From Streptomyces kanamyceticus (lineage in GTDB: Bacteria > Actinomycetota > Actinomycetes > Streptomycetales > Streptomycetaceae): 64,000 bases of DNA. Positions 16,843 through 25,816 of this stretch are shown piece by piece (the stretch's first letter is position 1; the number at the start of each line of letters is the position of its first letter). The stretch is taken from assembly GCF_008704495.1 (NCBI RefSeq), contig NZ_CP023699.1, positions 1,984,001 to 2,048,000 on the forward strand, written 5' to 3'. The notes below the pieces were generated by a model. That model was given only the letters and a program-made list of their open reading frames with translations, was not told the origin of the DNA and made no database searches. The position numbers were made by a program, and so were the translations under genes.

Positions 16843-17619
16843 ATGGCTGACAGGTTCGACGTAGCTGAGGCGCTGGCTGGTGGATTCCCGGCCCGTGCGG
16901 ATGCATGGGCATTCGTCCGAGGCTTCGCTGTTGCCTGGTCCACCCCGGTGTCGCCGGCTGATGGGTTCACATCGGCTGAGGTGCAGCGAGCCGAGGACCG
17001 ACTCGGCATACGCCTCCCAGTCGCTCTCAGGGAGGCGTATGCGTTGTTCGGTCGACGGCGTGACCTGGTCGCCCAGCAGAATCCGTTGCTGGGGCCGGAC
17101 GAGCTGCTACTCGACCCTTCCGGTGAACTGCTGGTATTCCGCAGCGAGAACCAAGGCTGCGCCGGGTGGGGCGTGGCCCTGGCTGACCTTTCCCGTGAGG
17201 ACCCGCCGGTCGTCCTGTTCGCTGATCGCCTCCCTGGTTCCGGCCGACTCCACTTCCTCGACCGCCTGTCGCTGGCCTGTGTGGAAACCGTCCTGAGCGA
17301 AGCCGCCATGGCCAATTGGACCGAGGGCCGCACCTGTCAGGCAACGCACGAGGTGGTTGCCTGTCTGGAAGAGCAGTTCGCTCCGGTTGCCTTGCCGCCG
17401 TATCCAGCGTGGTTCGAGCCGATGGGGCAACCCGTTCGCTGGTTCTCTTCCTCTGGCCTGCTGCTTTGCCTGGAGCCCGGCTTGGAAGGAATGGATCTGG
17501 TCGTGACCGGCAGGACAACGGCTGATGTTCAACGTGCAGTTGAAGCCATCCCCGGCACCTGGCCGCTCGCGATGCCGGTGGTAACCGTTGGTAGCGCCGC
17601 TGCGGAAGCGGTGTTGTAG
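16843..17619 (+). CDS. SMI1/KNR4 (SUKH)-like protein with IS-derived C-terminus
   Basis: 258 residues. FTSAEVQRAEDRLGIRLPVALREAYALFGRR (about residues 48-78) matches the SUKH/SMI1 core, a superfamily that commonly gives immunity to polymorphic nuclease toxins; GVALADLSREDPPVVLF follows as in family members. ATG at 16843. The last nine residues (GSAAAEAVL) are antisense to the FKPYLQHRFRSGATN motif of the neighbouring ISL3 transposase fragment, so the native 3' end was replaced when the IS sequence arrived. It may still fold. Immunity role is inferred from family and from the Rhs debris nearby. Confidence 0.7.
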   Translation: MADRFDVAEALAGGFPARADAWAFVRGFAVAWSTPVSPADGFTSAEVQRAEDRLGIRLPVALREAYALFGRRRDLVAQQNPLLGPDELLLDPSGELLVFRSENQGCAGWGVALADLSREDPPVVLFADRLPGSGRLHFLDRLSLACVETVLSEAAMANWTEGRTCQATHEVVACLEEQFAPVALPPYPAWFEPMGQPVRWFSSSGLLLCLEPGLEGMDLVVTGRTTADVQRAVEAIPGTWPLAMPVVTVGSAAAEAVL

Positions 17620-18060
17620 GTAGGGCTTGAAGCGGTTGATGTGGCCATTCGGGCGGCGTTCGCGGGCAGAGGCGCGGATCTGGTCGAGGTCCGTGGTCAA
17701 GTAGTGGCGCACTGTCTTGCGGTCCCGGCCCAGGCGGCGGGCGATCGCGCTGATGGTCCAGTCGCGTTCGCGAAGCTGATGGATGTCGGTGTGCCATTGG
17801 CGGACGCGGGCCAGGAGCTGGCCGTCGGGTGGGTCGGCCGGCTCCGGCGGTTCGATCAGGGCTGCCAGGACCACGGGATCCGGCGGCTCTGCGGGTTCGT
17901 CCAGATCACCGGTCTCGGCGTCTTTTCGCAGGCGGGCGCGGTGCTGGTGGGCGGTGCGTTCGACCGCGCGGGCGAGCGAGCGCAGCAAATGCCAGCGATC
18001 TGCTGCCTCGATCGAGCATCCCGAGATCAAGGTGATCTGCCGGGACCGGCGAGCCGGCCG
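17587..18060 (-). pseudogene. ISL3-family transposase fragment
   Basis: Minus strand encodes EAADRWHLLRSLARAVERTA, a Pro-rich stretch, then DWTISAIARRLGRDRKTVRHY (helix-turn-helix) and INRFKPYLQHRFRSGATN, the middle part of an ISL3 transposase. Both ends are missing: the left end stops inside the SUKH-like gene, the right end fades near 18060. No terminal inverted repeats were found. Confidence 0.7.
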
Positions 18061-18218
18061 GCGACTGTGTCGTCCTCCCCACCAGCCTGGGGGTGTCCCG
18101 ATGTCATTTGCGGCGGCGTGTCAGCGGCCCGTTGAAATTCCCCTTGTACGGCCAGAGCGAATGTCACACGGGGTGACTCATCTTGGTCACCTGTCTGGCT
18201 GCGGGGAGAGCGGTGGGG

Positions 18219-19061
18219 TCAGGACTCCAGCACCCGTGCCACCTGCGCAAGGCGCCCTTCGGACCACTCCACTTGCGGGTCAGGTTCGAGGAACGCCAGG
18301 GCGGCGGCGGTGATCCCCAGAGCCGGCTGCGACCATTCGGCCGCGTAGGTGGCGCCGAAAGCCCCCTGCCTGACAGTGCGCTCGGCAAGGTCTGGGCGGG
18401 ACAGCGCAGTAAGTACGAAGCCGCGCATGGTCGCGCTCAGAGAGGTGGCCAACTCCCCGAAGTCGGTATGGAGGTCGGGGCGGAGGCGCAGGCCGAGCAG
18501 GGCGGTCAGCCGTTCGTACGAGTGCGCGATCTGGTCGTTGAGTCCGCGTTCGGCGGATTCGAGTGCGGCCTGGACCTCGGTGCGCAACGTACCGTCGGCC
18601 AAGCCGAGGAACGTTGCGTGCAGGGCGATGTAGGTATGCCACTGCGTTGAGGCGTACATCGCCTCGAAGTCCCGCAATGCCCCCTGGCGCAGCAGTTCGA
18701 CGCAGAGGTCGTGGCGGCCCCGGGCGGTGGCGAACTGATCGATGCGTTCGCGGGCCAGTCTCATGACCGCGTCCTCGCTCGGCCGACCGTCGGCATCGGC
18801 CGAAGCGGGTGCCTGCTTGGCGAGTTCCATGAGCAGGTCGCTGAAGAACAAGTCTTTGTAGGGCCAGCGGCGGTAGACGGCACTGCGAGCGACCCCCGCG
18901 TCCCGGATGACGTCCTCGAAGCTGATGTGCTCCAGGCTCACGGTCAATCCCGTGCGCTCGATCATCGCCAACGCGGCGTCGAGCATGCGCTGTCCGGTCT
19001 CCGCGTCGGTGAGCCGACGTCGGCGCCGGGCCAATCCTGTGGGCGGTTGCTCGTTCGTCAT
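18219..19061 (-). CDS. TetR-family repressor
   Basis: 280 residues. N-terminal helix-turn-helix (about residues 18-70) with RMLDAALAMIERTG, ISFEDVIRDAGVARSAVYRRW and YKDLFFSDLL; the rest is a ligand-binding helical domain not recognised more closely. It is divergent from a small membrane protein at 19138; a perfect 14-bp inverted repeat between them is the obvious operator, so it likely represses itself and that gene. ATG at 19061 chosen because family similarity begins within 20 residues. Confidence 0.88.
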   Translation of the reverse strand: MTNEQPPTGLARRRRRLTDAETGQRMLDAALAMIERTGLTVSLEHISFEDVIRDAGVARSAVYRRWPYKDLFFSDLLMELAKQAPASADADGRPSEDAVMRLARERIDQFATARGRHDLCVELLRQGALRDFEAMYASTQWHTYIALHATFLGLADGTLRTEVQAALESAERGLNDQIAHSYERLTALLGLRLRPDLHTDFGELATSLSATMRGFVLTALSRPDLAERTVRQGAFGATYAAEWSQPALGITAAALAFLEPDPQVEWSEGRLAQVARVLES

Positions 19062-19078
19062 TCTGCCCCTATCGTCTC

Positions 19079-19113
19079 GATGGAACTTGAGACATCATAT
19101 CTCAAGTTCCATC
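19079..19113. promoter_or_regulatory. TetR operator, perfect 14-bp inverted repeat
   Basis: GATGGAACTTGAGA and TCTCAAGTTCCATC flank a 7-bp spacer. It lies between the TetR gene (18 bp away) and the membrane protein (25 bp away), able to block both. Confidence 0.85.
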
Positions 19114-19137
19114 ATGCCATCCAGCACGGAGGATCCG

Positions 19138-19608
19138 ATGTCTGAACAGCTCCCGCCCGAGTCCGTCCGCAAGGCAGCCACCGCGTTGTACGGAGCGGCC
19201 GTTCTGGCCATGACCGCTGCGGTGGTCATCGTCATCGACCAAGCCGCGGGCAACGACCTCGCACAGCAACTCCACCAGGCGTACCCGCGGCGCAGCACCA
19301 ATGAGACCGGGATGGCCGAATCGAGCATTCTCACCTATCTGTTCACGCTCGCAGCGATCGGCGCTGCCCTGTTCGTGTGGATGGCGAGGGCAAGCCGGCG
19401 AGGCCGACGATGGGTGCGTGGCGCGGGTACTGCCGTCGTCGCGCTCGGCAGCGTTGCGGCTGTCTACAACTTCAGCCAGCCGCACCCGCTCCTGATGACG
19501 GCGGTCGGCGTACTGCCGTGCGTGAGCGCACTGACGGCCACTGCGCTGCTGTGGAAGCGGGAGTCGTCGCTCTACTTCAAAAGCACCCCCAGGACGACGA
19601 CCGCCTGA
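19138..19608 (+). CDS. Small four-helix membrane protein under TetR control
   Basis: 156 residues with four predicted membrane segments ([75 protein letters not shown]), topology like small actinobacterial DoxX-like or hypothetical membrane proteins. GGAGG precedes ATG 19138. Function unknown; the divergent TetR gene and the shared palindrome suggest induction by a small molecule. Confidence 0.75.
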   Translation: MSEQLPPESVRKAATALYGAAVLAMTAAVVIVIDQAAGNDLAQQLHQAYPRRSTNETGMAESSILTYLFTLAAIGAALFVWMARASRRGRRWVRGAGTAVVALGSVAAVYNFSQPHPLLMTAVGVLPCVSALTATALLWKRESSLYFKSTPRTTTA

Positions 19609-19609
19609 G

Positions 19610-19861
19610 TACAGACATGGCCACCTCAACTTCATCAACACTGAGTACTCACTGGTGGCCAGCTATCTCCCCGCGAACTGGCCACCAGCGGGGAACTCCA
19701 ACTGGCCGCTGCCGGCGGCGGAAGGTGAGCCACAGTCCCCCCCCAGCGTGGGGTGCCCCCTCGTCGACTACATCTCCCCGACCGGCGGGGGCTACTACTT
19801 CGCCCTGCCCGGCGTACGCGACGAAAAGGACTGGTTCGGCCGCGGGCTGCTCGCAACGTAA
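19610..19861 (+). pseudogene. C-terminal fragment, possibly of a Dyp-type peroxidase
   Basis: Open frame without a credible start: [20 protein letters not shown], then [20 protein letters not shown] and [11 protein letters not shown] at the stop. The GGGYFFALPGV ending resembles heme Dyp-type peroxidases of actinobacteria, but only about 80 residues remain and the middle looks low in conservation. Treated as a remnant; the family assignment is tentative. Confidence 0.35.
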
Positions 19862-19871
19862 GTCGGCCGCT

Positions 19872-20525
19872 TCAGCCGGTGAGGCCGCTGCGGTAGGCGT
19901 GGATGACGAGTTGGACGCGGTCGCGGGCGTCAAGCTTGGTCAGCAGCCAGGCGATGTGGGTCTTCACCGTTCCCGCGCCGATGTACAGCCGTTCGGCGAT
20001 CTCGGCGTTGGTGAATCCCTCGGCGACGAGCAGCAGCACTTCGCGTTCACGCGTGGTGACGGCCTCGGGCAGCCGCGGCGGTTCCTTGAAGTGCCGTGGT
20101 GCGGGCCTGTCGACGTATGCCGCAATGAGCCGTTTGGTGATGCGGGGCGCGAGCAGTGCCTCGCCCTGGGCGACGGTGCGGACGGCGGACAGCAGGTCGA
20201 GGGCCGGTGCGTCCTTGAGGAGGAAGCCGCTGGCCCCGGCGCGCAGTGCGCCGAAGACGTACTCGTCGAGGTCGAAGGTGGTGAGCATCAGGACACGGGC
20301 GTGCCCGGCGGTGGTGATGCGTCGGGTGGCTTCGATGCCGTCCATCTCGGGCATCCGTACGTCCATCAGGACGACGTCGGGCCGGTGTTCGGCGGCGGCC
20401 GCGACGGCGTCCCGGCCCGTCGCGACGCTCCCGATCGACGTGAGGTCCGTGGCGGTGTCCACGATTCCGGCCAGGCCGACGCGGATCAGCTGCTGGTCGT
20501 CGGCGACCAGGACCCGGATGGTCAC
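19872..20525 (-). CDS. Response regulator, NarL/LuxR type
   Basis: 217 residues. Receiver: ADDQQLIRVGL, phospho-acceptor Asp in VVLMDVRMPEMDG (about residue 54), LTTFDLDEYVF, KDAP. C-terminal LuxR box: TTREREVLLLVAEGFTNAEI and GTVKTHIAWLLTKLDARDR. GTG at 20525 overlaps the kinase stop by GTGA, so both are coupled. It likely controls the ABC-2 exporter that starts at 21680 in the opposite direction, as in many DesK/DesR-like drug-export loci. Confidence 0.92.
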   Translation of the reverse strand: MTIRVLVADDQQLIRVGLAGIVDTATDLTSIGSVATGRDAVAAAAEHRPDVVLMDVRMPEMDGIEATRRITTAGHARVLMLTTFDLDEYVFGALRAGASGFLLKDAPALDLLSAVRTVAQGEALLAPRITKRLIAAYVDRPAPRHFKEPPRLPEAVTTREREVLLLVAEGFTNAEIAERLYIGAGTVKTHIAWLLTKLDARDRVQLVIHAYRSGLTG

Positions 20526-21547
20526 GACCGCTCCCATACGTCGACGGTGGCCTGTGGCCGGTCGAGGGGGATGCCGGCTCGTACCCGGAAGCCGCCGGTC
20601 GCAGCCGGCCCGGCTTGCAAGGTGCCGCCGTAGAGGGCGACGCGCTCACGCATCCCGGTCAGCCCTCGGCCGACACGCGCGGGGACCGGTCGGATGCTGC
20701 CGTCATCGACCACCGTGAGGCTCAACTCGCCGGGTCCGTAGGTGACGGTGACCTTCACGGTGCTCGCGTCGGCGTGCTTGACCACGTTGGTCAGCGCCTC
20801 CTGGACGATCCGGTAGGCAGCTGTCTCAAGGCCCGGTGGCAGGGGCCTGGCGTGCCCCGCGACGTCGAGGTCGATCCGCAGGCCGGGGCGCCGGGTCTGT
20901 TCGGTGAGCCGGTTCAGGTCAGCGAGGGTGGGGGCGGGGGGCAAGCCCGTGTCGTCGGCGTCGTGGGGGTCCTCGTGCAGGACGCCGAGCATGCGGCGCA
21001 GTTCGACGAGGGTCTCCCGGCCGGTGGTCTCGATCGCCTCCAGCGCGCTCCCCGCGTCCTGGGGACGGTCGTCGAGCACCAGGCGGCCGAAGCCCGCCTG
21101 GACGGAGATCACGCTCATCGAGTGGGCGATGCCGTCGTGCAATTCGCGGGCGATCCGCAGTCGTTCCGCCGCCGCCTCCCGATCGGCGCGGTCGCGTTCC
21201 TGGCGCAGCAGCGCGTGCAGATACCGGCGCCGCTGGCCGACCGCGAAGCCCACCGCCCAGGCGACGGCGAAGAGCAGCGCGAAGGGCACCACGGCCCCGG
21301 CGTGTTCGAACCTGGGCAGGCCGGTGGACACCGCCGTCGCCAGGGCCGCGGCCAGGGCGATTCCCGCCGTGCGGGCCGGGCGCAGGGACGTGACGCAAAA
21401 GAGCGCGAAGGCGAGCGGCAGCCCGCCCCAGAAGAGCGCCTGCCGGTGCCACGGTGCCAGGCCGCACACCGCCAACGACACAACGACCAGGGCCTCCGGC
21501 CAATAGCGCCGCACTGGCTCCGGGGACACGCGCGTCGTCCGTTCCAC
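20522..21547 (-). CDS. Sensor histidine kinase, NarL/DesK type
   Basis: 341 residues. Four to five short membrane segments in the first 110 residues, HisKA_3 with RIARELHDGIAHSMSVI (phospho-His near residue 137), and an HATPase domain (AYRIVQEALTNVVKHADAS, VDDGS, GLTGMRERVALYGG). GTG start at 21547 (MERTTRVSPEP). First gene of a two-gene transcript with the response regulator; divergent from the ABC exporter across about 130 bp. Confidence 0.92.
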   Translation of the reverse strand: MERTTRVSPEPVRRYWPEALVVVSLAVCGLAPWHRQALFWGGLPLAFALFCVTSLRPARTAGIALAAALATAVSTGLPRFEHAGAVVPFALLFAVAWAVGFAVGQRRRYLHALLRQERDRADREAAAERLRIARELHDGIAHSMSVISVQAGFGRLVLDDRPQDAGSALEAIETTGRETLVELRRMLGVLHEDPHDADDTGLPPAPTLADLNRLTEQTRRPGLRIDLDVAGHARPLPPGLETAAYRIVQEALTNVVKHADASTVKVTVTYGPGELSLTVVDDGSIRPVPARVGRGLTGMRERVALYGGTLQAGPAATGGFRVRAGIPLDRPQATVDVWERS

Positions 21548-21598
21548 GACCTGAGCCTATGCGTCTTGCCGCCGGTCCCACATCGTCCGCGGGCCCTA

Positions 21599-21610
21599 TG
21601 CCGTACGGCA
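21599..21610. promoter_or_regulatory. Palindrome TGCCGTACGGCA between kinase and ABC genes
   Basis: Perfect 12-bp palindrome in the divergent promoter region. A plausible site for the LuxR-type response regulator, but short palindromes of this GC content also arise by chance. Confidence 0.3.
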
Positions 21611-21679
21611 GACCCCGGCCGCCAAGGACCTGCCCACGGGCAGACGAAGCACCGGGCCCGGCCCGGCATCGTCGGGGAC

Positions 21680-22408
21680 GTGATTCGATGCGAACATCTC
21701 ACCAAACGCTTCGGCCGCAAGGCCGCCGTCGACGACCTCAGCTTCGAGGTCAAGCCCGCCCGCGTGACCGGCTTCCTCGGTCCCAACGGCGCGGGGAAGT
21801 CGACCACGATCCGGGCCGTCCTCGGCCTGGACACCCCGGACGCCGGACGCGCCCTGGTGGACGGCGTTCCCTACCGCCAGACCGAACAGCCGCTGCGCCG
21901 AGTCGGCGCTCTCCTTGACGCCGGGGCCGTCCACCAGGGCCGTACGGCATGGGCACATCTGGCCGCGCTCGCCGCCACCTGCCACATCCGGCGCGGCCGG
22001 ATCGAGGAGGTGCTCGCCCTCACCGGCCTCGCCGACGTCGCCCACCGCAGGATCGGCACCTACTCGCTCGGCATGAAGCAGCGCCTGGGCATAGCCGCCG
22101 CCCTGCTCGGCGACCCGCCCGTGCTCATCTTCGACGAACCCGCCAACGGCCTGGACCCGGAGGGCATCAGATGGATCCGTGACCTCATGCGGTCACTGGC
22201 CGGCGAAGGACGCACCGTCCTGGCCTCCAGCCACCTGATGAGCGAGATGGCCCTCACGGCCGACCACCTTCTCGTCATCGGGCGAGGACGTCTGCTCGCC
22301 GACGTCCCGATCACCGACTTCGTTCCCGCCGGCGCCTCACTGGAAGACGCCTACCTCGACCTCTCCGCATCTGCCGTGGAATACCGGACCGAAGGGACGG
22401 ACCACTGA
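21680..22408 (+). CDS. ABC-2 exporter ATPase
   Basis: 242 residues. Walker A GPNGAGKSTTIRAVLGL, signature YSLGMKQRLGIAAALL, Walker B VLIFDEPANGLDPEG and H-loop SSH. The LGMKQR signature is that of the BcrA/DrrA drug-resistance group. GTG at 21680. The stop overlaps the permease start (TGATG). It probably exports a drug or peptide and is controlled by the divergent two-component system. Confidence 0.92.
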   Translation: MIRCEHLTKRFGRKAAVDDLSFEVKPARVTGFLGPNGAGKSTTIRAVLGLDTPDAGRALVDGVPYRQTEQPLRRVGALLDAGAVHQGRTAWAHLAALAATCHIRRGRIEEVLALTGLADVAHRRIGTYSLGMKQRLGIAAALLGDPPVLIFDEPANGLDPEGIRWIRDLMRSLAGEGRTVLASSHLMSEMALTADHLLVIGRGRLLADVPITDFVPAGASLEDAYLDLSASAVEYRTEGTDH

Positions 22409-23196
22409 TGCCCACCGCGCTGACAGGTGCCATGGCCGGCGAGGTCATCAAGCTGCGTTCCCTCCGCTCGACCTGGATCACCGCCCTGGTCGCCGTGGCA
22501 TTCGGCCTGACGCTGAGCGTCATGGACGTCGCGCACACCGCCGACGCCTGGCCCCGCATGACAACAGCCGAGCGGGCCCAGTTCGACCCGGTCGGTGACG
22601 CGCTCTCCGGTTTCTCCTTCGCCGTCCTCGCCTTCGGCGTCCTCGGCGTACTGGGCGTCAGCAGCGAGTACACCACCGGGCTGATCCGCTCGACGCTGAC
22701 CGCGACACCCCGGCGCCTGCTCGCCTACACCGCCAAGACCCTCATCATCGGCGGATTCGCCCTGCTCCTGGGCGAACTCACCGCGTTCACCAGCTACTTC
22801 ATCGGCCAAGCCGTCCTGGCCAGGCAGCACCTCGACGTCGGCCTGGGCACTCCCGGTGTGCTGCGCGCCGTGTCCTGCGCCGGGCTCTACCTGTTCGTCG
22901 TCACCGTCGTGGGCTACGGCCTCGGGGCCGTCATCCGGCACACCGCCGGAGCCATCGCCGCGCTCTTCGCCCTGGTCTACCTCAGCTACGGCGCGGCCAA
23001 GGCCGTCGAAGGCTGGACCTACCTGCCCAGCAAGCTCGTGCTGAGCAACGCCGCGGACACCCTCGGCCAGCTCCACCCGCACCCCCTCCATCCGGAACGG
23101 ACCCCCTCTCTGGCCTTCGCCCTCGCCGACCTCGCCCTCTACCTCGCCCTCGCGCTCGTCTGCGGGGCCTGGCGCTTCACACGCGACGCCTCCTAG
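22408..23196 (+). CDS. ABC-2 family permease
   Basis: 262 residues, six membrane segments expected: ITALVAVAFGLTLSV, FSFAVLAFGVLGVLGV, TLIIGGFALLLGELTAF, LYLFVVTVVGYGLGAVI, GAIAALFALVYLSYG, LALYLALALVCGAWRF. SEYTTGLIRSTLTATPRR between segments 2 and 3 is a family hallmark. Partner of the ATPase at 21680. Substrate unknown. Confidence 0.9.
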   Translation: MPTALTGAMAGEVIKLRSLRSTWITALVAVAFGLTLSVMDVAHTADAWPRMTTAERAQFDPVGDALSGFSFAVLAFGVLGVLGVSSEYTTGLIRSTLTATPRRLLAYTAKTLIIGGFALLLGELTAFTSYFIGQAVLARQHLDVGLGTPGVLRAVSCAGLYLFVVTVVGYGLGAVIRHTAGAIAALFALVYLSYGAAKAVEGWTYLPSKLVLSNAADTLGQLHPHPLHPERTPSLAFALADLALYLALALVCGAWRFTRDAS

Positions 23197-23242
23197 ATGC
23201 CCCACCGATCCGAGCAGATGTTCCCGGGCGCTGTGCGCTCCG

Positions 23243-24514
23243 TCAGCCCATGTCCGTCAGAAGGGCGTTCAGTTCCGTCTCCTGCCGCGCAGGCGACATC
23301 GGCGGGTTCGAGTGATCGATGCCGAAGGTCTTGAGCACCTTGTCCATCTGAGCGTCGATGGAGGTCCAGCCGGTGTTGTCCAGCGGCTGCAATGACGCCT
23401 GGTCGGCGTCCCACAGGTCACGCAGCGACTGGGCGGCCGCGTGCGCGCCCTTCGCGTTGCCCGAGTGTGCGTCCTTGAGCGAGGTCGAGGCGAGGGTCCG
23501 CAGCGCGGAGACCTTGGCAGGCGGGAACTTCTTCACCGCCGCACCCGGAGCCATCTGGACGGCGGAGGTGTTGTCCTCCTCCGGCGCCGGGCCGGTGTGC
23601 GGCTGGCCGTGGGCCCAGACCAGCAGGCCCGTGGTCGCGACGGCGAGCAGTCCGAAGCCGACCAGCGCGACGCGCTCCTTGCGCGGGTCGCCGCCTGCGT
23701 GTTCGGCGTGGGCCGCCTCGTAGGTCTCGGTCACGTCCGAGCGCGTCACCGTCAGATAGATCACCGTCGCCAGGATGAGGCCGAGGAAGACCAGGCTGGT
23801 GGTGAAGGTGCCCAGGGCGAGACCGGTCGGCTCGCCCGGCTGAGCGACCTTCGGGGACGCGAGCCAGTCGCCGATGTTGGCGCCCAGCGGGCGGGTCAGG
23901 ATGTAGGCGAGCCAGAAGGACAGCACCGGGTTCGCGCCGAACTTCCACAACAGCGTGATCGCCGCGATGAGGCTGAGCGGCAGCAGTACCGAGGCGCCGG
24001 GGCTCCAGCCGGTGAGTTCGAGGGTCCAGTCGCCGGTCGCGGTGCCGAGTGCGAAGGTGACGAGAACCGCGAGCCAGTAGAACGACTCACGTGGCAGCGT
24101 CGTGACCGAGTGGATCGAGAGGGTGCGCTCGCGCAGCCACCACACGCCGAAGACCACGGCGAGCAGGACCGAGAACACGGCGGAGCTGATCCACAGCGGC
24201 ACGTTGAGCTGGTCGGTGAGGATGTCGGTGTACAGCGTGCCCGTGACACTGACAACGACCACGGTCAGCCAGTAGGGGAACGGGACGTACCGCTTCAGCC
24301 GCAACTGGACGACCAGGACCACCACGAACACCGCGGTGAAGATCCAGGCCGTGTTCACCAGGCCGACGCCCAGCTTCATGTTGATCCAGTCGGCGAAGCT
24401 CTCACCCACGGTGGTGCACAGGATCTTGATCACCCAGAACCAGATGGTGACCTCGGGGACCTTGTTGAGCATGAGGCGCCCGCTGCGGGTGCGTGCTTCC
24501 GTTGTCGATGTCAT
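23243..24514 (-). CDS. COG4705-like multi-spanning membrane protein
   Basis: 423 residues. Repeated WFWVIKILCTTVGESFADW and FGANPVLSFWLAYILTRPLGANIGDWL stretches are the internal repeats of the COG4705/DUF347 family, uncharacterised and often described as membrane-anchored. About eight membrane segments to residue 310, then a soluble C-terminal tail (about 320-423), which is helical and not typical for the family. ATG at 24514 taken; no clear ribosome binding site. It ends an operon with the OmpR-type pair upstream (39-bp gap), so it may be an output or modulator of that system. Confidence 0.75.
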   Translation of the reverse strand: MTSTTEARTRSGRLMLNKVPEVTIWFWVIKILCTTVGESFADWINMKLGVGLVNTAWIFTAVFVVVLVVQLRLKRYVPFPYWLTVVVVSVTGTLYTDILTDQLNVPLWISSAVFSVLLAVVFGVWWLRERTLSIHSVTTLPRESFYWLAVLVTFALGTATGDWTLELTGWSPGASVLLPLSLIAAITLLWKFGANPVLSFWLAYILTRPLGANIGDWLASPKVAQPGEPTGLALGTFTTSLVFLGLILATVIYLTVTRSDVTETYEAAHAEHAGGDPRKERVALVGFGLLAVATTGLLVWAHGQPHTGPAPEEDNTSAVQMAPGAAVKKFPPAKVSALRTLASTSLKDAHSGNAKGAHAAAQSLRDLWDADQASLQPLDNTGWTSIDAQMDKVLKTFGIDHSNPPMSPARQETELNALLTDMG

Positions 24515-24553
24515 GCAGGTAGGTCTACGGGGGTGAACCTGCAAGCAACCTGA

Positions 24554-25816
24554 CTACGTGGCCGCACGCGCGGCCGGAAGGGTCACCTCGACGTGACCGC
24601 GGCCGTCCGCGATCGCGCGGACCTCCACACCGGCCGAGGCGGCGATGCGCCGGACCACCGGCAGCCCAAGACCGTACCCGTCGCCGCCGGTCACGCCCGC
24701 TTCGAAGACCCGCTCGACGTCCGCGGGATCGAATCCGGGGCCGTCGTCCAGGATATCGATCACCACGGTCTCGCCCTGGTTGCGCGCGGTGATCCACACC
24801 CGCGACCGCGCGTGCCGCAGGCCGTTCTCCAGCAGGGGGGACAGCAGTGACACGGCGACGTCGGGCGCCACGGCCGCCTCGGCCTTCGCCGGGAAGGCGA
24901 CCTCGACCGCGCGGGAGCCGATCGCCTGCCGCGCGGCGGAGCGCAGATCGCACCGGGCCTCGTCGTCGGTCCGTGCGCGCGCGGCGCGCAGAATCGTCGT
25001 GATCGCCGTATCGAGGCGGTCGACCTCGCTCAGCACCGCCTCCGGCGGCACCGGCTCGCCGCACAGCTGCGCCAGCTGCGCCTCACCGCGCAGGACCGTG
25101 AGCGGGGTCCGCAGTTCGTGGGCGATTTCATCGGTGAGCCGGCGCTCATCCGCCAGCGCGTTGTCGACGCGCTCCAGGAGGCGGTCCAAGGTCTGTCCCA
25201 ATTCCCCGAACTCGTCGCGGGGAACTCCCAGGTTGAAACGGCGTCCGGGTTCGTGATGGCCCCAGTCGTCGGCCAGGGCGGCCATCTCGTGCACGACCCG
25301 CAGCGCGCGGTGCACCACGAGGTGCGCGACACCCCCGGCGAGGAGGATCGCGAGGCCGCCCAGGATCAACGACAAGGTCAGACTGCGCTGCTCGGATGTC
25401 TCGTAGGGCGTGAGGTCCACCCGGACAACCACCATGACGTGGTGGCCCTCGATCGGCACCAGCCGCGCGTACAGGAGGTAGTCGCCCACCGTCGCGGTCT
25501 GCGATCGCCTCGAGTCCGCCAACTCCTCGACGCGACCCACCACGCTTGCCGGGACGTTCCCGTCGATCAGGTGGCCGTCGGCATACACCCAGGCGACCTC
25601 GTCCAGTGCCTCGCTGTCGTTCTCCGTCAGTACGACACGGCCGCCCTTGGCGGTGACGTTCACCGCGACCGCCTCGGCACGGGTCCGGGCCAGGTCATGC
25701 GCGTCCGCGTCCGTCACCCGGCTCAGCAGCACGTGCGAGACCACGACCAGGACCGCGACCACGGCGGTGGCGATCAGCACAGTGAGCGCGACGACCCTGC
25801 TGCGGAATCCCGTCAT
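24554..25816 (-). CDS. Sensor histidine kinase, OmpR/EnvZ type
   Basis: 420 residues. Two membrane segments (VVALTVLIATAVVAVLVVV; LTLSLILGGLAILLAGGVAHL) flank an extracytoplasmic sensor domain (about residues 40-165); a HAMP linker follows; HisKA box DEIAHELRTPLTVLRGEAQ (phospho-His near residue 232); HATPase with ENGLRHA, LDDGPGFD and GYGLGLPVVRRIA. ATG at 25816 overlaps the regulator stop (ATGA); ATG 25822 is equally possible. Order regulator-kinase-COG4705 protein. Confidence 0.9.
   Translation of the reverse strand: MTGFRSRVVALTVLIATAVVAVLVVVSHVLLSRVTDADAHDLARTRAEAVAVNVTAKGGRVVLTENDSEALDEVAWVYADGHLIDGNVPASVVGRVEELADSRRSQTATVGDYLLYARLVPIEGHHVMVVVRVDLTPYETSEQRSLTLSLILGGLAILLAGGVAHLVVHRALRVVHEMAALADDWGHHEPGRRFNLGVPRDEFGELGQTLDRLLERVDNALADERRLTDEIAHELRTPLTVLRGEAQLAQLCGEPVPPEAVLSEVDRLDTAITTILRAARARTDDEARCDLRSAARQAIGSRAVEVAFPAKAEAAVAPDVAVSLLSPLLENGLRHARSRVWITARNQGETVVIDILDDGPGFDPADVERVFEAGVTGGDGYGLGLPVVRRIAASAGVEVRAIADGRGHVEVTLPAARAAT

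Noticed and set aside
18061..18218. IS end or second transposon next to the ISL3 fragment
   Set aside because: No inverted repeat partner or target duplication was found; the similarity to IS ends is only an impression.
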